Below are positions 1-8,219 of a DNA stretch of 64,000 bases, piece by piece. Origin of the DNA: UBA6623 sp965238125. GTDB lineage: Bacteria > Acidobacteriota > Terriglobia > Bryobacterales > UBA6623. The notes under the pieces are model-generated. The model had not been told where the DNA came from, ran no database searches, and worked only from the letters and a program-made list of their open reading frames with translations. Every line of letters starts with the position of its first letter. Positions within the stretch are counted from its first letter, which is position 1. The position numbers were made by a program, and so were the translations under genes. The DNA lies in contig OZ250179.1 in the NCBI GenBank assembly GCA_965238125.1, forward strand, positions 434,001 through 498,000, written 5' to 3'.

Positions 1-2
1 AA

Positions 3-194
3 TGGAGGGTCCCTGACGTCTTGTTGAGCGGCCACCATGAAGAAATCCGGCGCGAACGCCGGCGGGCGGCTCTGCGGAAGACCTTGAGGAACCGCCCCGA
101 CTTGCTTCCCGTGGCGGATTTGAGCAAGGAAGAAGAGGAATGGTTGCGGCTCGCGCAAGACAAGGCAGCTGATCAAACGTCCGAGGACGGATAA
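3..194 (+). CDS. trmD: tRNA (guanine-N1)-methyltransferase TrmD, C-terminal end (partial)
   Basis: This reading frame enters from the left edge and ends at TAA 192-194. It encodes about 63 residues beginning WRVPDVLLSGHHEEIRRERR, which matches the end of TrmD, where the VPxVLLSGxHxxIxxWRR segment precedes a short charged tail. TrmD methylates G37 N1 of tRNAs with the family's knotted SPOUT fold; the knot and SAM site lie outside the window. Its place just upstream of rplS on the same strand is the classic trmD-rplS order and supports the call. The last ~35 residues are Glu/Lys rich and not conserved. Only the 3' end is seen. Confidence 0.8.
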   Translation, partial: WRVPDVLLSGHHEEIRRERRRAALRKTLRNRPDLLPVADLSKEEEEWLRLAQDKAADQTSEDG

Positions 195-349
195 ACTTGG
201 TACCGACCGACGCCTCATGTTGGTCCTAGTCGGAGCAGCGCAGGGGAGGAGGTCCTCCGGACCGGCTCGCGGCCTTCGACGGAAACACGAAAACCCCTCC
301 GAGGTGAGAACCACGCCTCGGTGGGCCCGGCGGAACTTGGAGATAGACG
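195..349 (+). other. trmD-rplS spacer, structured but unassigned
   Basis: This 155-nt gap holds short self-complementary stretches (GGAGG/CCTCC near 248-257, CCTCGGTGGG near 316-325) and the ribosome binding site of rplS (GGAG 339-342). A leader that senses ribosomal protein is conceivable here because such leaders precede rplS in other phyla, but I see no recognised consensus and claim none. Confidence 0.3.
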
Positions 350-703
350 ATGACAAAGAGGCCTTTGCAGAGGGTTTACGACAAATACAAACGCGACGAC
401 TTGCCGGAACTCGAACCCGGCGACACGATTCGCGTAAACGTCAAGATCCGTGAGGGAGAGAAAGAACGTCTTCAGGCCTTTGAGGGCGTTTTGATCGCAA
501 AGCACAATGCAGGCATCAGCGAAACGATCACTGTGCGCAAGATCAGCTTCGGTATCGGAGTTGAGCGCGTGTTCCCGGTTCACTCACCGGTGATTGAAAG
601 CATCAAGACGATGCGCAAAGCGAAGGTACGCAGAGCGAAGCTTTACTACCTGCGAGAGTTGCGCGGTAAAGCGGCGCGCCTCAAGGAACGCGCGCGGACC
701 TAG
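350..703 (+). CDS. rplS: 50S ribosomal protein L19
   Basis: The 117-residue protein is full length for bL19 and has the diagnostic stretches PGDTIRVNVKIREGEKERLQ, FEGVLI and SFGIGVERVFPVHSP, plus a basic C terminus (KAKVRRAKLYYLRELRGKAAR). L19 sits at the 30S-50S interface of the large subunit. The ATG at 350 has GGAG seven bases upstream, and the family normally starts near this point. It lies between trmD and rnhB on the same strand, probably co-transcribed. The stop is TAG, which shows that TAG is read as stop in this genome. Confidence 0.97.
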   Translation: MTKRPLQRVYDKYKRDDLPELEPGDTIRVNVKIREGEKERLQAFEGVLIAKHNAGISETITVRKISFGIGVERVFPVHSPVIESIKTMRKAKVRRAKLYYLRELRGKAARLKERART

Positions 704-710
704 CTTGCCG

Positions 711-730
711 CCGGGCGGTTCGAGCCGCCC
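711..730 (+). other. Hairpin between rplS and rnhB
   Basis: GGGCGG and CCGCCC around a six-base loop form a GC-rich hairpin eight bases after the rplS stop. No T run follows, so it is more likely an attenuating or mRNA-protecting stem than a full intrinsic terminator; rnhB begins eleven bases later. Confidence 0.4.
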
Positions 731-741
731 TCATCCGTTGT

Positions 742-1452
742 ATGTCCACCCCTAACCGGCCGGCACGCAAGCCGAAGCCGCGCCCGAGTTCCCGATGGGA
801 GACTCGCCTACGCCGTCAGGGCCTGCGTTCCATTGTCGGAGTCGATGAGGTCGGGAGAGGCTGTTTGTTTGGCCCGGTTGTGGCGGCGGCCGTGATGCTC
901 GACCCGCAACGTCCGATCCGCGGATTGCGCGACAGCAAGCAAATCGACCCCGAGCGGCGCGAGGTCCTCAGCGCCAGGATCCGGGAGCGAGCCCGCGCCT
1001 TTGCCTTCGGCGCGGTCGACAGCGCCGGCATCGACCGCTGGAATATCTATCAAGCCTCTCGCCGCGCCATGGCGGCCGCCGTGGAGTCGCTCGGCGTGGC
1101 GGTCGATTTTGTGCTCGTGGACGCCATGCAATTGGATCTGGACATGCCGCAGAAGTCGCTGATTCGAGGTGATGCGCGTTGCGTCTCGATCGCGGCGGCC
1201 TCCATTATCGCCAAAGTGGAACGGGACCGCTGGATGCGGGCCTGGGATAAGGTCTATCCCCGGTATAATTTGGCTTCCAATAAGGGGTATACTACCCCCG
1301 ATCATTTGCGGGCGCTCAAAGAACATGGACCGACGCCGCTGCATCGCTTCAGCTTCGCTCCGGTGCGTGAAGCGGCCCAACGTTGTTCCTCCGCTCCGGT
1401 CGAGCGGCATTCGGAGACGCTGCCGCTGCTTCCCGAAGGGGACTTCGCCTAA
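742..1452 (+). CDS. rnhB: Ribonuclease HII
   Basis: The 236-residue protein removes RNA from RNA-DNA hybrids, including single ribonucleotides and Okazaki primers, in the cytoplasm. The four acidic metal ligands of type 2 RNase H are visible: D35 and E36 in VGVDEVGRGCLFGPVVAAAV, D127 in LVDAM and D144 in IRGDARC, followed by SIAAASIIAKVERDRWM, the usual helix. The tail after HRFSFAPV is Ser/Pro/Glu rich and unconserved. The basic, Pro-rich first ~20 residues are typical of variable N termini; ATG 742 is the only start close to the conserved core. It follows rplS by 38 bases and is likely in the same transcript. Confidence 0.95.
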   Translation: MSTPNRPARKPKPRPSSRWETRLRRQGLRSIVGVDEVGRGCLFGPVVAAAVMLDPQRPIRGLRDSKQIDPERREVLSARIRERARAFAFGAVDSAGIDRWNIYQASRRAMAAAVESLGVAVDFVLVDAMQLDLDMPQKSLIRGDARCVSIAAASIIAKVERDRWMRAWDKVYPRYNLASNKGYTTPDHLRALKEHGPTPLHRFSFAPVREAAQRCSSAPVERHSETLPLLPEGDFA

Positions 1453-1458
1453 GGGCGC

Positions 1459-1749
1459 GTGATGGACGCACTCCCCACTCAGCGACCTCGAGAATCGGCC
1501 GTCGTCGCGCCGCGACGACGGGGGCATTTCTTGAGTCAGTTATGCTTTGTCCTCTTCTGCCTGGAGGTGGGTTTCGTACTCTTCCTGCTGCCCTGGACGA
1601 TGCTTTGGGACGCTAACTATTTCTTCAGCGTCACGCCCGAACTGAGCGGTGTCTGGCTGAGTACTTATCTTCGCGGCGCCGTGTCCGGCATCGGCTTGGT
1701 CAATTTGTGGATCGGCCTTGGCGAAGCCTGGCGGCTGAGGCGGGCCTGA
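1459..1749 (+). CDS. Small two-helix membrane protein, unknown function
   Basis: The 96-residue product begins at GTG 1459 or, one codon later, ATG 1462, six to nine bases after the rnhB stop, so it is probably translated from the same message. After a basic Arg-rich N terminus (residues 1-22, inside-facing) there is a hydrophobic helix around residues 26-48 (FVLFCLEVGFVLFLLPWTML), an aromatic linker WDANYFF and a second helix around 70-88, ending in an Arg cluster. The pattern predicts both ends in the cytoplasm. I do not recognise a named family. Downstream, gatB converges on it. Confidence 0.6.
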   Translation: MMDALPTQRPRESAVVAPRRRGHFLSQLCFVLFCLEVGFVLFLLPWTMLWDANYFFSVTPELSGVWLSTYLRGAVSGIGLVNLWIGLGEAWRLRRA

Positions 1750-1777
1750 AGCTCACCGCGAAGCGGCACTCCAGGAT

Positions 1778-3256
1778 CTAACTGAGCTTCTTACGCAGCA
1801 ACTTGTTTACGACTTTCGGGTTGGCCTGCCCGCGCGTGGCCTTCATCACCTGTCCGACGAAGAAGCCCAGCACGCCGGTCTTGCCGCCGCGATAGGTTGC
1901 GACCTGGCTCGGGTTGGCGGCGATCACTTCGTCGATCAGCGTTTCAATTGCCGATTCGTCGTGGATTTGTTCGAGGCCCTCGGCCTTGATAATTCCCCCC
2001 GCCGTGCCCTTTCCGTGGAACATCTTGGCGAAAATCTCTTTGGCCAGTTTGCCGGAAATCGTCCCGTCGGCGATGAATTTCACCAGCTCCGCCAAAGCGG
2101 CTGGGGAGATCGGGGAGTCGTCGAGCGTCTTGCTCGCGGCGTTCAACGCCCCGGAAAGTTCCCCTTGCACCCAGTTGGCGGCAAGCTTGGGCTCGCCTGA
2201 CGCCTTGGCCGTCTTCTCGAAGTAGTCGGCGGACCGCCGGGTCAGGGTCAGTACGCGGGCGTCATATTCCGTGACGCCGTATTCGTCAACGAAGCGTTTG
2301 CGCTTTGCGGCCGGCAGCTCGGGCATCGCGTCGGCGACTTGCTGTTTCCAGTCCTCGCTGATCACGAGCGGCATCAAGTCGGGCTCGGGAAAATAGCGGT
2401 AATCATGTGCGTGTTCTTTCGAGCGCATCGCGACCGTCAGGCCGCCCTGGACGTTGTAGAAGCGCGTTTCCTGCTTGATTTTTCCGCCCGCCTCGATCAC
2501 CGCTACTTGCCGCGCGATCTCGTAATCTAGTGCGCGCTGCACGTAGCGAAACGAGTTGAGGTTCTTCACCTCGACCTTCGTGCCGAATTTCTCTTGCCCC
2601 TGGCGGCGAACCGAAACATTGGCGTCGCAGCGTAAGTGGCCCTTTTCCATGTCGCAGGTCGAGACGCCAATGTACTGCATGATCTGCTTGAGTTCGGTCA
2701 GATAGGCGACCGCTTCCTCGGAAGTTCGCATGTCGGGTTCGCTGACGATTTCCGCCAACGGCATGCCGGTGCGGTTCAAGTCGACATAGCTGTAGCGGTC
2801 GCTGTCGCTAAACCCGTCGTGGATATTCTTTCCCGCGTCGTCTTCGAGATGCAGGCGCGTGACTCCGATACGTTTGGTCTGCCCGTCGAGCGGCGCGTCG
2901 AGTCGGCCGTGCTCGGCGACCGGTTGGTGGTATTGGGAAATTTGATATCCCTTGGGCAAGTCGGGGTAGAAATAGTTCTTGCGCGCAAACCGCGAGAAGG
3001 GCCGGATCTCGCAGTTGAGGGCCAGCGACGCGCGGATCGCCAGATTCACCACTTCGCGGTTCAGCACCGGCAAGGCACCGGGAAGGCCAAGGCAGACCGG
3101 GCAGGTCTGGGTGTTGGGAGGATTGCCGAATTCGGTCGAACAACCGCAGAAGATCTTCGTGTTCGACAGCAGTTGGACGTGGACCTCGAGGCCGATGACC
3201 GGCTCGTAGGCGGCGATCATTTCAGGGGTTGCAAGGCCGCTTTCGGGAAGATCCAT
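1778..3256 (-). CDS. gatB: Asp-tRNA(Asn)/Glu-tRNA(Gln) amidotransferase subunit B
   Basis: GatB binds misacylated Glu-tRNA(Gln) or Asp-tRNA(Asn), phosphorylates the side chain and transfers ammonia delivered by GatA within GatCAB. The 492-residue length is normal. Seen in order: YEPVIGLEVHVQL, the zinc-site cysteines in KIFCGCST and TCPVCLGLPGALPVLN, FARKNYFYPDLPKGYQISQY, KVEVKNLNSF, RYFPEPDL, and the C-terminal YqeY-like tail domain ending NPKVVNKLLRKKLS. ATG at 3256 has a perfect AAGGAGG (3261-3267) and a -10-like TATAAT upstream. No gatA or gatC lies nearby. It is transcribed towards the small membrane-protein gene. Confidence 0.97.
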   Translation of the reverse strand: MDLPESGLATPEMIAAYEPVIGLEVHVQLLSNTKIFCGCSTEFGNPPNTQTCPVCLGLPGALPVLNREVVNLAIRASLALNCEIRPFSRFARKNYFYPDLPKGYQISQYHQPVAEHGRLDAPLDGQTKRIGVTRLHLEDDAGKNIHDGFSDSDRYSYVDLNRTGMPLAEIVSEPDMRTSEEAVAYLTELKQIMQYIGVSTCDMEKGHLRCDANVSVRRQGQEKFGTKVEVKNLNSFRYVQRALDYEIARQVAVIEAGGKIKQETRFYNVQGGLTVAMRSKEHAHDYRYFPEPDLMPLVISEDWKQQVADAMPELPAAKRKRFVDEYGVTEYDARVLTLTRRSADYFEKTAKASGEPKLAANWVQGELSGALNAASKTLDDSPISPAALAELVKFIADGTISGKLAKEIFAKMFHGKGTAGGIIKAEGLEQIHDESAIETLIDEVIAANPSQVATYRGGKTGVLGFFVGQVMKATRGQANPKVVNKLLRKKLS

Positions 3257-3301
3257 TCAGCCTCCTTGCGGGCCGTTTCGAGCCCGCCGTCTGGCACGCA
3301 A

Positions 3302-3307
3302 ATTATA
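3302..3307 (-). promoter_or_regulatory. Candidate -10 box for gatB
   Basis: On the minus strand TATAAT occurs about 45 bases before the gatB ATG, preceded by a G-rich spacer; no good -35 hexamer is seen 16-18 bases further up. The AAGGAGG ribosome binding site lies between it and the start. Confidence 0.35.
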
Positions 3308-3471
3308 CCAAGGGGGCGGATGGAAAACCGTCGGGAGCGTCGCGCAATCGACGCGGTTGTTGACCCAAAGCCGACTGGGCGGGTAAGCTGTGGGACTGCC
3401 TTGGCAAGGGCCGGCGGCGGCCGGCGAGAGCGGGGAAAGGCGATGGGGCCTATCCGGCAAGACGGATCTGA

Positions 3472-4446
3472 GTGAAATCCATGTTCTTAGTGACCGGCGG
3501 TGCGGGGTACATCGGCAGTATTGTCGCCGAGCAGTTGCTCGACCTCGGCTCCGAAGTCGTCGTCTATGACAATCTCTCGCGGGGCTATCGGGACGCGGTT
3601 CCCGAAAAGGCGGTTTTCGTGGAAGCCGAGTTGGCCGACCGAGACCGCTTGCGCAAGGTTTTCGAAGACTACCCGATCACCGGCGTGCTGCATTTCGCCG
3701 CCTTCGCCTTGATCGGTGAATCGATGGAGCAGGCCGCCTTCTATTTCCACAACAATCTCGGGTGCGCGCTGGTCCTGCTGGAAGAAACGCAACGCGCCGG
3801 GGTCGACCGGTTCGTCTTCTCCTCGACCTGCGCCGTTTTCGGGGACAAGAACCCGCCCCCGATCAGTGAAGCGGCGAACAAGGCTCCGATCAACCCCTAC
3901 GGGGAATCCAAGTTGGCCGTCGAAAAAGCGCTCGGGTGGTATCGGCACTCCCACGGGCTGAACTATTTCGCGTTGCGTTACTTCAATGCTTGCGGGGCGA
4001 CCGAGTTGCGCGGCGAGCGTCACGAACCCGAGACGCATCTGATTCCGCTCGTCTTGCGCGCGGCGGCCGGGGAAAGTGAAGGCATTCGGGTGATGGGAAC
4101 CGACTACCCGACCCCCGACGGCACCTGTATTCGCGACTATATCCACGTCGAAGATCTCGCCGCGGCACATATTCTGGCACTCCGGGCGGCGCCGGACTTG
4201 TCGGGCTGTTACAACTTGGGGACCGGCAAAGGAGACTCCGTGCGGGAAGTGATCGATACCGCCCGCCGCGTTACCGGAAGAGACATTCCCGAGATCGTCG
4301 CGTTGCGCCGACCAGGCGACCCATCGGAATTGGTGGCGGACCCGCGTCTGGCCGAGGAAACTGTAGGCTGGCGGGCGGAACGGGACCTGGAATCGGCAAT
4401 CGCGACGGCCTGGGAGTTCAAGAAGAAACACACGCCGGGGCTCTAG
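3472..4446 (+). CDS. galE: UDP-glucose 4-epimerase
   Basis: This 324-residue extended short-chain dehydrogenase interconverts UDP-glucose and UDP-galactose using tightly bound NAD. Seen: the Rossmann motif TGGAGYIGS (residues 8-16), the catalytic triad S118/T119 in FSSTCAVFG and Y143-x3-K147 in NPYGESK, and the substrate-loop phrase LRYFNACGA. GYNLG and the C-terminal RRPGDPSELVAD are typical of GalE. The track start is GTG 3472; ATG 3481 (MFLVTGG) is an equally plausible start that lies nearer the Rossmann strand. It opens the surface-polysaccharide segment and could supply UDP-Gal for the glycosyltransferase further on. Confidence 0.9.
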   Translation: MKSMFLVTGGAGYIGSIVAEQLLDLGSEVVVYDNLSRGYRDAVPEKAVFVEAELADRDRLRKVFEDYPITGVLHFAAFALIGESMEQAAFYFHNNLGCALVLLEETQRAGVDRFVFSSTCAVFGDKNPPPISEAANKAPINPYGESKLAVEKALGWYRHSHGLNYFALRYFNACGATELRGERHEPETHLIPLVLRAAAGESEGIRVMGTDYPTPDGTCIRDYIHVEDLAAAHILALRAAPDLSGCYNLGTGKGDSVREVIDTARRVTGRDIPEIVALRRPGDPSELVADPRLAEETVGWRAERDLESAIATAWEFKKKHTPGL

Positions 4447-4497
4447 CGCGGGTGTCACGGCTGCATTGCGAGATCGCCGGCACGCAATCCGATATCC

Positions 4498-5460
4498 ATG
4501 GAAGACGCGGGCCAGTCATGCGGCGGAGAGCGACCACCAGCCGCCCACGCCCCCGTCGCCGACGAACCTCCAACTCAATTCGACCCTCTGGACTTCTACG
4601 AAGAGTACGTCCGCCGGCACGTCCCCTACCATCGAAACCCTAGGGGGCTGAAGGGCTTGATTCTGCGAGTCCTGCCCTACTGGTCCTACCGCGAATGGCG
4701 TTTTTGGCGACGCTACGTACCTCGCTGCGAGACTTTGCTTGATCTCGGCTGTGCTCGAGGCCGCGAAATTTTCGCCCAACGAGCCGGTCGCACCATTGGC
4801 GTCGACATCGCGCGGAACGCACTTGTTGATTGCGCGAGCCATTACACTCTGGCTGTCCGGGCAGAGCTTGCCCCTCTCCCATTCGCCGACCACAGCGTCG
4901 ATTGCGTGGTGACGTCGCATGTAATGGGCCACATCCCGTCGGAGGAAAAAGACGGCCTTGTCGCCGAAATGATGCGGGTTCTGAAACCCGGCGGCCGGAG
5001 CATCCATTGGATCGAAACCGACAGCACACACCCGCTGGTTACTTGGGCCAAGAAGGACCCCGTGCTTTACCGCAAGGCCTTCATCGACCCGGACGGGCAC
5101 ATCGGCCTCGAAATGGGCCGCGATGTTATCGCACGCTTCGAGCGGAGGAGATTCCGCGTGCTGCGCCTGGTTTACTCCGACAGCGGGCCGTTTCATCCGC
5201 GATTGATGGTGAAGCACTTCGATAACGGCTATCGAGAAACGTCAAGAGATCTCGATCGCCGCGTTCGTTGGAGCCACCGACTGCTGCGGATGCCTGTTGC
5301 GCTTGCTGCTGTCGAGGTATTGCTCGGATTGCACCACTTCATATTCGGCCGCGGGAGCGGTGCTGCGGAAACTGCTCAATTCATCGGTCTGGTACTCGAG
5401 AAGCCGTCGATTGGGGATGGTCCGATCATCACCTCGAACCGCGCTCCCGGCCGCGCCTGA
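4498..5460 (+). CDS. Class I SAM-dependent methyltransferase
   Basis: The 320-residue protein has a Rossmann-like methyltransferase core: motif I LLDLGCARGREIF, acidic motif II IGVDIARNAL, LPFADHSVDCVVTSHVMGHI (motif IV region, like FDlV...vlhHi) and LKPGGRSIHWIETD. A C-terminal ~80 residues with a hydrophobic stretch near RMPVALAAVEVLLGLHHFIF may bind the membrane or a lipid-linked sugar. The sequence resembles type-11 methyltransferases of polysaccharide loci, and its place between galE and the Wzm/Wzt exporter suggests modification of a sugar or polyprenyl-linked glycan, which is inference. The first ~40 residues are Pro-rich and unconserved, so the exact start is uncertain. Confidence 0.75.
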   Translation: MEDAGQSCGGERPPAAHAPVADEPPTQFDPLDFYEEYVRRHVPYHRNPRGLKGLILRVLPYWSYREWRFWRRYVPRCETLLDLGCARGREIFAQRAGRTIGVDIARNALVDCASHYTLAVRAELAPLPFADHSVDCVVTSHVMGHIPSEEKDGLVAEMMRVLKPGGRSIHWIETDSTHPLVTWAKKDPVLYRKAFIDPDGHIGLEMGRDVIARFERRRFRVLRLVYSDSGPFHPRLMVKHFDNGYRETSRDLDRRVRWSHRLLRMPVALAAVEVLLGLHHFIFGRGSGAAETAQFIGLVLEKPSIGDGPIITSNRAPGRA

Positions 5461-5494
5461 TCGACAACCGGCGGCCGAGGGAGCCTCGCGGCCC

Positions 5495-5738
5495 TCAGGC
5501 CCGAAACTGTTTCACGACGCCGTGGAATTGCGCGGCCAAAGCTGCGGTAGCTTCGGCGGCATTCACGGTTTCGTCGGCTTCGTAGGCAGTTTCTTCCGCG
5601 TTCTTCGAAAGCGCTTCGAGGTTTTCGGAAACCTGTTTCGAGCTCGTGGCCGCCGAAGCCACGTCTTCGCTGAATCTTGGCGGGGCTGCCCACCTGCCCT
5701 GCACAGCCTCGACGATCACGGCGGAAAGCTACATACTA
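5495..5738 (-). pseudogene. Tail of a methyl-accepting chemotaxis protein, cut off beside an IS
   Basis: The frame 5495-5719 encodes ASAATSSKQVSENLEALSKN followed by heptad-patterned residues and ends AALAAQFHGVVKQFRA. This matches the last ~60 residues of chemotaxis receptors, where the antiparallel coiled coil ends in ...L..V..F. The receptor's signalling tip, HAMP, membrane and sensor parts are absent, and the frame runs into a stop (TAG) just before the IS630-type element. Beyond the IS (from 6972) no receptor sequence resumes, so the 5' part was lost by deletion rather than only split by insertion. No other chemotaxis gene is in the window. I consider it non-functional. Confidence 0.65.
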
Positions 5739-6969
5739 GTATAGCGTTTCATTGAACTATACCCAACTCAGGCGCTTCCTCGAGCGCCTCGAACTTGCTC
5801 CAGCGGTGGACCACCGGAGCGGCGTTGATTTCCGCGATCCCCAGCAGGATTCGTTCCCGAAGCTCCTCCCAGGACTCCACCCGGATGCGCTTCAAAAACG
5901 TCCGGGGCATCTTCCCAAACAGCGTCTCCACAATGTTCAGCCAGGACCCGTGGGTCGGCGTGTGCACATATTTGAAGCGGTTCGGCCGCGTCGCTAAATA
6001 GTCCTTCGTCTCCTTGGATATGTGAGCGGAATGATTGTCCAAGATCAATCGAATCGTGCATTCGGCCGGATAGAATTGGTCCAGATCCTTCAGCAGTGAG
6101 ATGAATTCGCGGCTGCGGTGCCGCCGCTCGACCCGCGCCGTTACGCGGCCGTCGTGCAAGTCCAGCGCCGCCAGAATCGAGCAGGTTCCCAGACGTTGGT
6201 ATTCGTGATCCCGAGCCGTACAAGGATGCCGCCCAGGGACCGGCGGCAGGTCCGGGGCGGTGTTGGCGATCGCTTGCACACCGGGCTTTTCGTCCACCGA
6301 AACCGTGATCACGCCCGGCGAGGGGCCGCCCTCGCCCGAGCTTTCATTTTGCAAGGCCACCTCGCGGTAGACCAGCAGCACCTGCCGCATCTTGGACTCA
6401 AACTCCGGGTCGCGACGCTCCAGGTAGTATTTCACCTTCTCTGGATGCAGCGGCTGCCCCGCCAGAATCCGGTGGACGGTCGCCTTGGCCGCTTGCCCCA
6501 GGGCCGGATAGCCCGCCTCCACGGCATGCCGGCGCACGTGGAGAGCGAGCGCGCCGCCGGTCCACAACTCGGCGGCGTATCCCAGTTCCTTGGGTTTGCA
6601 ACAGGCCAAATGCACCACCCAGGCCTTGGCCTCCTCGGAGATGCGGGGCTCGTAGGGACGATGATAGGCATCCTTGAGCGCTGCTTGCACTCCGATGGCG
6701 AGGGCTCGCTCGATCCATTTGGCAACGCTCTTGCGGGTCATCTTCACGGCCCGCATAATCTCGGCGATTGTCTCGCCGCCATGATAGCGCCACAGAATCT
6801 CGGCGCGCCGCACCTCCCGAGCCGGAGCCTTGCGGGAACGCCGCAGCCGTTTCAGATGTTGCACCTCTTCGGTCGTGAGCAGCAGTGGGGGACGCTTCGA
6901 TTTTCCTGCCATGCGACCAGTCTAGCAGGAAACATTGTCCTATGGTTATGTTTTAATGAAACGCTATAC
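5739..6969 (-). mobile_element. IS630-type insertion sequence, intact
   Basis: The element is about 1,231 bp. Terminal inverted repeats GTATAGCGTTTCATT (5739-5753, and its complement 6955-6969) are perfect over 15 bp, and both ends are bordered by TA (5737-5738 and 6970-6971), as expected for IS630/Tc1-type insertion with TA duplication. It carries one transposase gene on the minus strand, whose stop codon lies inside the left repeat. The empty site would read ACATAC-TA-GAGACC. It lies against a chemotaxis receptor remnant and separates the methyltransferase from the exporter genes. Confidence 0.88.
5749..6912 (-). CDS. IS630 family transposase
   Basis: The 387-residue transposase has an N-terminal winged/HTH region (about residues 12-75: TTEEVQHLKRLRRSRKAPAR then GETIAEIMRAVKMTRKSVAK) and a DDE core with D207 (TVSVDEKPG), D292 (LILDNHSAH) and E329 (SWLNIVETLFGK); the 36-residue D-to-E spacing fits IS630. 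The phrase HTPTHGSWLN is diagnostic of the family. No frameshift is needed. The stop codon TGA (5749-5751) is part of the left inverted repeat, so the final residues are constrained by the repeat. The gene appears intact and the copy could be active. Confidence 0.93.
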   Translation of the reverse strand: MAGKSKRPPLLLTTEEVQHLKRLRRSRKAPAREVRRAEILWRYHGGETIAEIMRAVKMTRKSVAKWIERALAIGVQAALKDAYHRPYEPRISEEAKAWVVHLACCKPKELGYAAELWTGGALALHVRRHAVEAGYPALGQAAKATVHRILAGQPLHPEKVKYYLERRDPEFESKMRQVLLVYREVALQNESSGEGGPSPGVITVSVDEKPGVQAIANTAPDLPPVPGRHPCTARDHEYQRLGTCSILAALDLHDGRVTARVERRHRSREFISLLKDLDQFYPAECTIRLILDNHSAHISKETKDYLATRPNRFKYVHTPTHGSWLNIVETLFGKMPRTFLKRIRVESWEELRERILLGIAEINAAPVVHRWSKFEALEEAPELGIVQ

Positions 6970-7093
6970 TAGAGACCGCTGCATGTGCCACATTTATGTC
7001 GTACACCCCCGGCCGCGCGCGAAGGCCATATTGACCCTGCGATGATAGAAAAGGCCGAGCGCGACCCGCGCTCCTAGCTCACGGCTTACCGAA

Positions 7094-7900
7094 ATGCGTC
7101 TCCCCGGGACATTTTTTCTGCGGAATCTTGTGAAGAATCGCAGCCTTGTGTACCAGTTGGTAAGGCGCGATTTCGAGCAGCGCTACGTGGGCTCGGCCGT
7201 GGGGTGGCTGTGGGGCGTCGTTCATCCGCTGGTGCTGCTGGCGGTCTACACGTTTGTCTTCGCCTACGCCTTCGGGATGCGCTTGCCGCGCGGCGAGGTA
7301 ACCGATAGCTATCCCCTGTTCCTCTTCGCGGGAATGCTGCCGTGGCTGCTGTTTTCGGAAACCTTGCAGCGGTCGTCGTCTTCGCTGGTGGAGTACGCGA
7401 ATCTGATCAAGAAGACGGTTTTCCCGGCTGAAGTCGTCCCGCTCAGTATTTTTCTTTCTACCTGGATCAGCCACATGCTGGCGTTGGTGCTGCTGATCGT
7501 GATCGTTGGGGTTCGAGACCATCACATCAGCGCGGCGTTGTTGTTGCTGCCGGGTTACTTCGTGTTGGTTGGGCTGCTGAGTCTCGGGTTGGCGTGGATC
7601 GCGGCGGCCCTCAACGTGTATCTGCGGGACACGGCGCAGGTGCTCTCGGTCATTCTCACGGCTTGGTTTTGGCTGACGCCGATCTTTCTGTTTGAAGCGC
7701 AGTTTCCCGAAGCTGTGTCGGGCGTGCTGCGGTTGAACCCGTTGACTTATGTCGTGCGCGGTTACCGCGAATGCATTCTTGGCGGGGGGCTGCCCTCGGC
7801 GGCGGACTTTTTGGCGCTGGCGGCTTTCGCGGTGGCGGCTTTTGTGGCGGGTGGGCTTTTTTTCCGCTACACGAAGCGGGGCTTCGCGGATGTGCTTTGA
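7094..7900 (+). CDS. Polysaccharide ABC exporter, membrane subunit (Wzm-type)
   Basis: This 268-residue ABC-2 permease forms the channel that exports lipid-linked O-antigen or a similar polymer. It opens with an amphipathic region (LVRRDFEQRYVGSAVGWLW, the conserved RDLK.RY..S.LG..W signature of the family), has about six hydrophobic helices, the phrase LFLFAGMLPWLLFSE, and the C-terminal LNPLTYVVRGYRE typical of the family. It stops 325 bases before its ATPase partner; the gap is filled with repeats, which is unusual since wzm and wzt are normally adjacent. ATG 7094 is the first start in a conserved position. Confidence 0.88.
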   Translation: MRLPGTFFLRNLVKNRSLVYQLVRRDFEQRYVGSAVGWLWGVVHPLVLLAVYTFVFAYAFGMRLPRGEVTDSYPLFLFAGMLPWLLFSETLQRSSSSLVEYANLIKKTVFPAEVVPLSIFLSTWISHMLALVLLIVIVGVRDHHISAALLLLPGYFVLVGLLSLGLAWIAAALNVYLRDTAQVLSVILTAWFWLTPIFLFEAQFPEAVSGVLRLNPLTYVVRGYRECILGGGLPSAADFLALAAFAVAAFVAGGLFFRYTKRGFADVL

Positions 7901-7902
7901 TC

Positions 7903-7937
7903 GTGAACCGTGGGCCGTGAGTCGTGAGCCGTGAAAG
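7903..7937 (+). repeat. Tandem heptamer array, five units (GTGARYC)
   Basis: Five head-to-tail heptamers GTGAACC, GTGGGCC, GTGAGTC, GTGAGCC, GTGAAAG start two bases after the Wzm-type gene's stop. The same heptamer in the opposite orientation occurs at 8192-8219, so the two arrays bracket the gap between the exporter genes as an inverted pair. Related arrays are at 44964, 54451 and 56238. Confidence 0.75.
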
Positions 7938-7954
7938 CAGAGGATTGTTCGAGC

Positions 7955-8085
7955 ATGGCTAAAGCCGGCGGGGGAAGGCCGCTGAAGCGGCCTGAATCCG
8001 AACGAGGAGCCGGTCGTGCCGGCCCTAAAAGGACCGGCCTATTTGCAAGCCAAGCCCGGTGAACCGGGCTGACTCTCCGTACTTG
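7955..8085. repeat. Palindromic modules in the Wzm-Wzt gap
   Basis: Several short perfect hairpins follow each other: AGGCCGCT-GA-AGCGGCCT near 7976-7993, GCCGG...CCGGC near 8010-8026 and GCCCGG-TGAA-CCGGGC near 8055-8070. They resemble the mobile-looking palindromes found at 16135 and 22396-22567 rather than terminators, as no T runs follow. No open reading frame of note lies here. Confidence 0.5.
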
Positions 8086-8191
8086 TTGCGCGCAGGCTCG
8101 CGTGCGCGGTTGAACTTCAGTTCGGCAGCAAAGATGATAGAAGAGGACCGAACGGGACCTGCCCGGCCCGTAGGCAAGATCCGCGACGAGC

Positions 8192-8219
8192 GGTTCACGG
8201 TTCACGGCTCAAGGTTCAC
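8192..8219 (-). repeat. Tandem heptamer array, four units (GGTTCAC)
   Basis: GGTTCAC, GGTTCAC, GGCTCAA, GGTTCAC run in tandem and end six bases before the ATG of the Wzt-type gene, where a ribosome binding site would be expected. It is the inverted counterpart of the array at 7903-7937. Confidence 0.75.

Noticed and set aside
215..583. Minus-strand frame opposite rplS
   Set aside because: Antisense of rplS and its leader; no motif.
3487..4458. Minus-strand frame of 323 codons opposite galE
   Set aside because: Shadow of galE, which has full family motifs on the plus strand.
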